Position numbers and translations under genes: made by a program. DNA of 9,428 nt from Nitrospiraceae bacterium UBA2166. Its GTDB lineage: Bacteria; Nitrospirota; Nitrospiria; Nitrospirales; UBA2166. Below are positions 6,301-9,428 of the stretch, piece by piece. The notes under the pieces are model-generated. The model saw nothing but the letters and a program-made list of their open reading frames with translations. It was not told where the DNA came from and ran no database searches. The stretch is from assembly GCA_002328825.1 (NCBI GenBank), contig DCWI01000043.1, positions 1 through 9,428 of the forward strand, in the 5' to 3' direction. The stretch's first letter is position 1; every line of letters begins with the position of its first letter.

Positions 6301-7512
6301 ATGAAGATGCAATGTGCAGCAGCCGTTTCTTTGGAAGCTGAAACTCAGGTAGCTATGATGGACTTGTGTGAGAAGGCCTCAAGAAATTTCAATGGTGTCT
6401 CGCCTGATCTAGCGCTTCTGTTTTTTTCCAACCATCATGCGGAACACATTTCTAATGCCACTCCTTATTTGAGGGATCGATTGAATCCTCGGATTATGCT
6501 CGGGTGTTCCTGCCACGGTATTATTGGCGGGGCCAAAGAGATTGAAACAACGCCTGGGATGTGCCTTTGGTTAGCCTACCTTCCTCAGACACATCTTGTT
6601 CCGTTTCATCTCACTTTTGAACGGCAGACTGATCGTGTTGTCGTTGCGGGGTGGCCTAAGGATATGCCGGCGTATGATCGGTTACCTGATACTCCAACGA
6701 TGCTTCTATTTGGTGACCTATTTTCAACGCCTACAGCAGAACTTTTTACGTTTTTGAGCGATAGGTTTCCAGGTGCGCCGGCAGTGGGGGGGATGGTTGG
6801 TAGTGGCCGCACTCCGGGTCAGAATCGGCTTCTGTTCAATGATCACGTTGTGACCTTTGGTACAGTTGGAGTCACTATGATGGGAGGAGTAAATATTTGT
6901 ACCGAGGTATCACAAGGGTGTCGGCCAATTGGAGAACGATTCATCGTTACGAGGGCTAAAGGAAATGCAATTTATGAATTGGGTGGAATCTCAGCATTAG
7001 ATCGTCTGCAAGAAGTGTTCAAGGGGTTGAATCAGTATGATCAACAGCAGGCGAGAACGAGAACTATGGTAGGGTATGCTGTGGATGAATATAAGCAGGA
7101 GCTTGGTGGTGGTGATTTTCTTATCCGAGGACTGGTTGGTGTTGATCGCCCGCTTGGCAGTATTGCACTTGGTGATATTGTGAAGGAGGGGCAGACCGTA
7201 CAGTTCCATCTTCTAGATGAAAAAACTGCAAGTGAGGATCTAAATTTGTTGCTTGCAGAAGCCAAGGGGAAACTTTCAGGAGCTGAGATCAGTGGGGCGC
7301 TTTTGTTCAGTTGCAATGGGCGTGGGCAACGGTTTTTCGGTCGACCAAATCATGATGTGAGTAGCCTCCACAAGCGTATTGGTGAGGTTCCGGTTGGAGG
7401 GTTTTTTTCCGCAGGAGAAATAGGCCCTGTTGGAAATATGAACTTTTTGCATGGATATGCCTCAAGTATTGCCTTGTTTTCTCAGGCACCTGACATTCCT
7501 TCAAATTTATAG
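6301..7512 (+). CDS. Stand-alone FIST N/FIST C domain sensory protein
   Basis: The product is 403 aa from ATG 6301, with the purine-rich AAGAGAG ending 10 nt upstream. The N-terminal half (about 35-200) looks like FIST_N, with MLGCSCHGIIGG (66-77) and PAVGGMVGSGR (160-170). The C-terminal half (about 225-390) looks like FIST_C, with GALLFSCNGRGQRFFG (332-347) and VPVGGFFSAGEIGPVGNMNF (363-382), the usual closing signature. FIST domains are predicted small-ligand sensors, often next to kinase, cyclic-di-GMP or chemoreceptor partners; some members (NosP) bind haem. No effector domain or membrane segment is present and no signalling gene lies beside it in this window. The ligand and output are unknown. 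The protein is intact and cytoplasmic, and the 66-bp gap before it contains a promoter candidate. Confidence is high for the family and low for the pathway. Confidence 0.9.
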   Translation: MKMQCAAAVSLEAETQVAMMDLCEKASRNFNGVSPDLALLFFSNHHAEHISNATPYLRDRLNPRIMLGCSCHGIIGGAKEIETTPGMCLWLAYLPQTHLVPFHLTFERQTDRVVVAGWPKDMPAYDRLPDTPTMLLFGDLFSTPTAELFTFLSDRFPGAPAVGGMVGSGRTPGQNRLLFNDHVVTFGTVGVTMMGGVNICTEVSQGCRPIGERFIVTRAKGNAIYELGGISALDRLQEVFKGLNQYDQQQARTRTMVGYAVDEYKQELGGGDFLIRGLVGVDRPLGSIALGDIVKEGQTVQFHLLDEKTASEDLNLLLAEAKGKLSGAEISGALLFSCNGRGQRFFGRPNHDVSSLHKRIGEVPVGGFFSAGEIGPVGNMNFLHGYASSIALFSQAPDIPSNL

Positions 7513-8027
7513 GCTTCTCACAGTGTGAGGGGTGCTCATTGGGAGTTGTGAGTCGCTGATCTCATGGCTTCGATGATTCAGTCAGTGGCTGTGCTGTCAT
7601 ACGACAACGTGGTCAGTTAGTCCGGTGATGTCATGCGGTTCAGGGAGAAAAGTTATTGCGAAACTTATTGTGTGGATGAAATCATGGAACAGGTACATTT
7701 GTTGAAGATGATTAGCCTCACTGGCATGCTTTTGCTATTAGGCAATGTTCATCGCTTAACTTTTTGTAGAGGCTCATTTCATTGAGAAAAGACACATTTG
7801 TTGTTGACGAACCCTACGTTTTTTTCTCATGGTATGTGAGATCATTCGTGCTATCATGCTCCGCTGATTTGGTCATAATGTTCCGAATTAAGTCCTTGAA
7901 TGGCTTACAGTAAATGATAGTACAGAGCACGCGCATGATTGAGCCGCTACGATGAGAAGAAGCTTTGGTCCCATCGAAAGAAACAGTGAAACGAAAAACA
8001 AGACGCAAGGAATAATAGGGAAAACCC
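7513..8027. other. 515-bp intergenic region without a convincing gene
   Basis: It contains a 13-bp inverted repeat CTCACAGTGTGAG (7517-7529) just after the FIST stop codon, and a short inverted repeat TCTCA...TGAGA near 7825-7841 preceded, not followed, by T's. No clear terminator, RNA gene or strong promoter was identified. A 71-codon minus-strand frame (7814-8029) overlaps the next start and looks accidental. Confidence 0.5.
7517..7529. promoter_or_regulatory. 13-bp inverted repeat after the FIST gene
   Basis: CTCACAGTGTGAG has 6-bp arms around a single G and lies 5 nt past the stop codon. There is no T-run, so it is not a typical terminator. The arms contain TCACA/TGTGA words, but in the opposite order and spacing to a CRP site. 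Its function is unknown. Confidence 0.25.
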
Positions 8028-9428
8028 ATGACTAAAATACTGCTTGGCTACAATTTAGCTTTTGAGGATCTTTATGATCGTAAAGGGCTTCAGCGAATTG
8101 ACGATGTGTTTCTCAAGTATCTAGGAGAGGCGGATGAGGAATTGCGTGACCAACTGTTGGTAGCGCGCGCTGCGCCTGACAAGTTGGAGCGTCTCGATGA
8201 ATCTAATTTGTTAGTGAATATTGCACCTCATCTTGAGGATTTCATTGGCAGCCTTTTTTCTATAGCTCACCCTCTCCGTGTGTTGTCTGAACGAGATAAT
8301 GAGTTAGCTCCGCTCCGGATCTGCAAACGTCAGTTTATTCAGCGTCGTGCCGCTAAGGCATATTCAGTGGAAGACGCGGAAGGGTTTGATGGAGTAGCGC
8401 TTGAGAAGGCATTGACCGAAAGGTTTGGCGGTGTTTTTGACCAACTAACCTTTGCTAAGCATGTTCTTGCATGGCTTGATGATGAAAAATCTAACGCTGA
8501 ATCTATTGATTTAGCCGTACGTTATGCTGCATGGGCTGGGCATACAATGGCTGGGCGTAAGCGTCATGGGAAGGATGTATTATTTCACCTCATTAAAAAA
8601 GTTGACCATTTTAATCTTGTGCCCACCTCAACAGAAGAAATAAACGGCGTCACTGCCATGAAACAACCTGAGGACAAGCCCCTTTATCGCCGTGACGGGT
8701 TTTCGCTGACTGACAAAGGCATGGATTTCGTGGGCGCGTATGATCATGCTAATTACTGTGTCATTTGCCATGACCGCGAGCGCGATTCCTGTTGCACGGG
8801 GGCTCGCGATAAGAAAACTGGAGATTTCAAGGATAATCCCTTGGGGGTCTCTCTCATCGGTTGTCCGCTTGATGAGCGCATTTCCGAAATGCACAAGGTT
8901 AAGGTGGATGGTTTTTCCCTGGCTGCTTTATCTATCATCGCCGTGGATAATCCCCTGGTGGCGGGCACCGGCCACCGTATCTGCAACGAGTGTTCCAAGG
9001 CCTGTATCTTCCAGAAACAGGAACCAGTGGAAATTCCCCAGGTGGAGACCAGGATCGTCAAGGATGTCCTGGCCTTGCCCTGGGGATTCGAAATTTACAG
9101 CCTGTTAACGCGCTGGAATCCGCTTAATTTTAGACAGCCTCTGCCGTTGCCGGAGACCGATTACAAAGTTCTTATCGTGGGGCTGGGGCCTGCGGGCTTC
9201 ACGATGGGGCATCATCTCATGAATGCGGGACATACGGTTATCGCTGTGGATGGCCTTAAAATAGAACCCCTTGATCCTGAGATTTCTGGCGTGACTGCTA
9301 ACGGTGAACGTGTGGAGTTCAAGCCAATCCAAGATATTACCGAGCTTTATGAGAATCTTAATAGCCGCGCTATGGCTGGGTTCGGCGGCGTCGCCGAATA
9401 CGGGATCACCGTGCGCTGGGACAAGAAT
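8028..9428 (+). CDS. Large Fe-S/FAD-NAD(P) oxidoreductase-like protein (3' partial)
   Basis: The frame is open from ATG 8028 to the window end (467 codons, no stop). AGGG at 8017-8020 lies 7 nt before the ATG. Residues 1-235 are a hydrophilic, mostly helical-looking region with no motif I recognise. A cysteine-rich block follows: C244xxC247 with C255-C256, C279, and C319xxC322xxxC326 in RICNECSKACIFQKQ, spacing suited to an Fe-S cluster. Next comes a conserved-looking PQVETRIVKDVLALPWGFEI segment and then VLIVGLGPAGF (381-391), a dinucleotide-binding fold with GxGxxG as in flavoproteins and glutamate synthase small-subunit relatives. Proteins of this order are known to me only as uncharacterised 'FAD-dependent oxidoreductases', usually over 1000 aa. 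By inference it is a cytoplasmic electron-transfer enzyme of unknown substrate. Third-position GC rises from about 43% in the first 49 codons to about 78% in codons 304-352 (hand count). Confidence 0.85.
   Translation, partial: MTKILLGYNLAFEDLYDRKGLQRIDDVFLKYLGEADEELRDQLLVARAAPDKLERLDESNLLVNIAPHLEDFIGSLFSIAHPLRVLSERDNELAPLRICKRQFIQRRAAKAYSVEDAEGFDGVALEKALTERFGGVFDQLTFAKHVLAWLDDEKSNAESIDLAVRYAAWAGHTMAGRKRHGKDVLFHLIKKVDHFNLVPTSTEEINGVTAMKQPEDKPLYRRDGFSLTDKGMDFVGAYDHANYCVICHDRERDSCCTGARDKKTGDFKDNPLGVSLIGCPLDERISEMHKVKVDGFSLAALSIIAVDNPLVAGTGHRICNECSKACIFQKQEPVEIPQVETRIVKDVLALPWGFEIYSLLTRWNPLNFRQPLPLPETDYKVLIVGLGPAGFTMGHHLMNAGHTVIAVDGLKIEPLDPEISGVTANGERVEFKPIQDITELYENLNSRAMAGFGGVAEYGITVRWDKN

Noticed and set aside
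2489..7678. 10-bp words shared by the two intergenic regions (TGTGTGGATG, TCATGGCTTC)
   Set aside because: Matches of this length are expected by chance between stretches of this size, and no longer similarity surrounds them.
7814..8029. 71-codon minus-strand ORF divergent from the Fe-S/flavin gene
   Set aside because: It starts inside the ribosome site and ATG of the downstream gene, has no recognisable motif and no clear ribosome site of its own.
8753..9108. Overlapping ORFs of about 100-120 codons on both strands at the window end
   Set aside because: They are shadows of the continuous frame from 8028, which has the recognisable CxxC and GxGxxG motifs and is open to the window edge.

Overview
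The window holds five protein-coding genes, all on the + strand, in moderately AT-rich DNA whose codons mostly end in T, A or G. The outermost two run off the window. Exported proteins, Shine-Dalgarno-like sites and sigma70-like -10 boxes indicate a bacterium. A Gram-negative, possibly proteobacterial, host is likely, because the last gene resembles large Fe-S/flavin oxidoreductases I associate with that group. I cannot name a genus. No mobile element, CRISPR array, tRNA or rRNA was seen.

Layout. (1) Positions 3-1880: 3' part of a gene for a large secreted or surface protein. It has Thr/Gln/Pro/Asp repeats, a Gly-rich linker, an ICH...AHxxHGDYL module and a C-terminal domain like those of PilX-type pilus proteins. 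(2) Positions 1881-3444: about 1.56 kb with no convincing gene but several near-perfect palindromes. One is a 16-bp perfect palindrome abutting a TATAAT box upstream of the next gene. (3) Positions 3445-5043: an exported PhoX-like (DUF839) protein. (4) Positions 5188-6234: a zinc-less medium-chain dehydrogenase/reductase. (5) Positions 6301-7512: a stand-alone FIST-domain sensor protein with its own likely promoter. (6) Positions 7513-8027: a 515-bp gap without a convincing gene. (7) From 8028 to the window end: the N-terminal 467 codons of a large protein with Fe-S-type cysteine clusters followed by an FAD/NAD(P)-binding fold.

Working together. The genes are co-directional, but the gaps (1564, 144, 66 and 515 bp) and the internal promoter candidates suggest mostly separate transcription units. 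Genes 1 and 3 act outside the cytoplasm, while genes 4, 5 and 7 are cytoplasmic redox or sensory proteins. Nothing ties them into one pathway. The most unusual parts are the palindrome-rich noncoding stretch, the PhoX-like protein without a twin-arginine signal, and the uncharacterised Fe-S/flavin protein, whose third-position GC rises sharply partway through.
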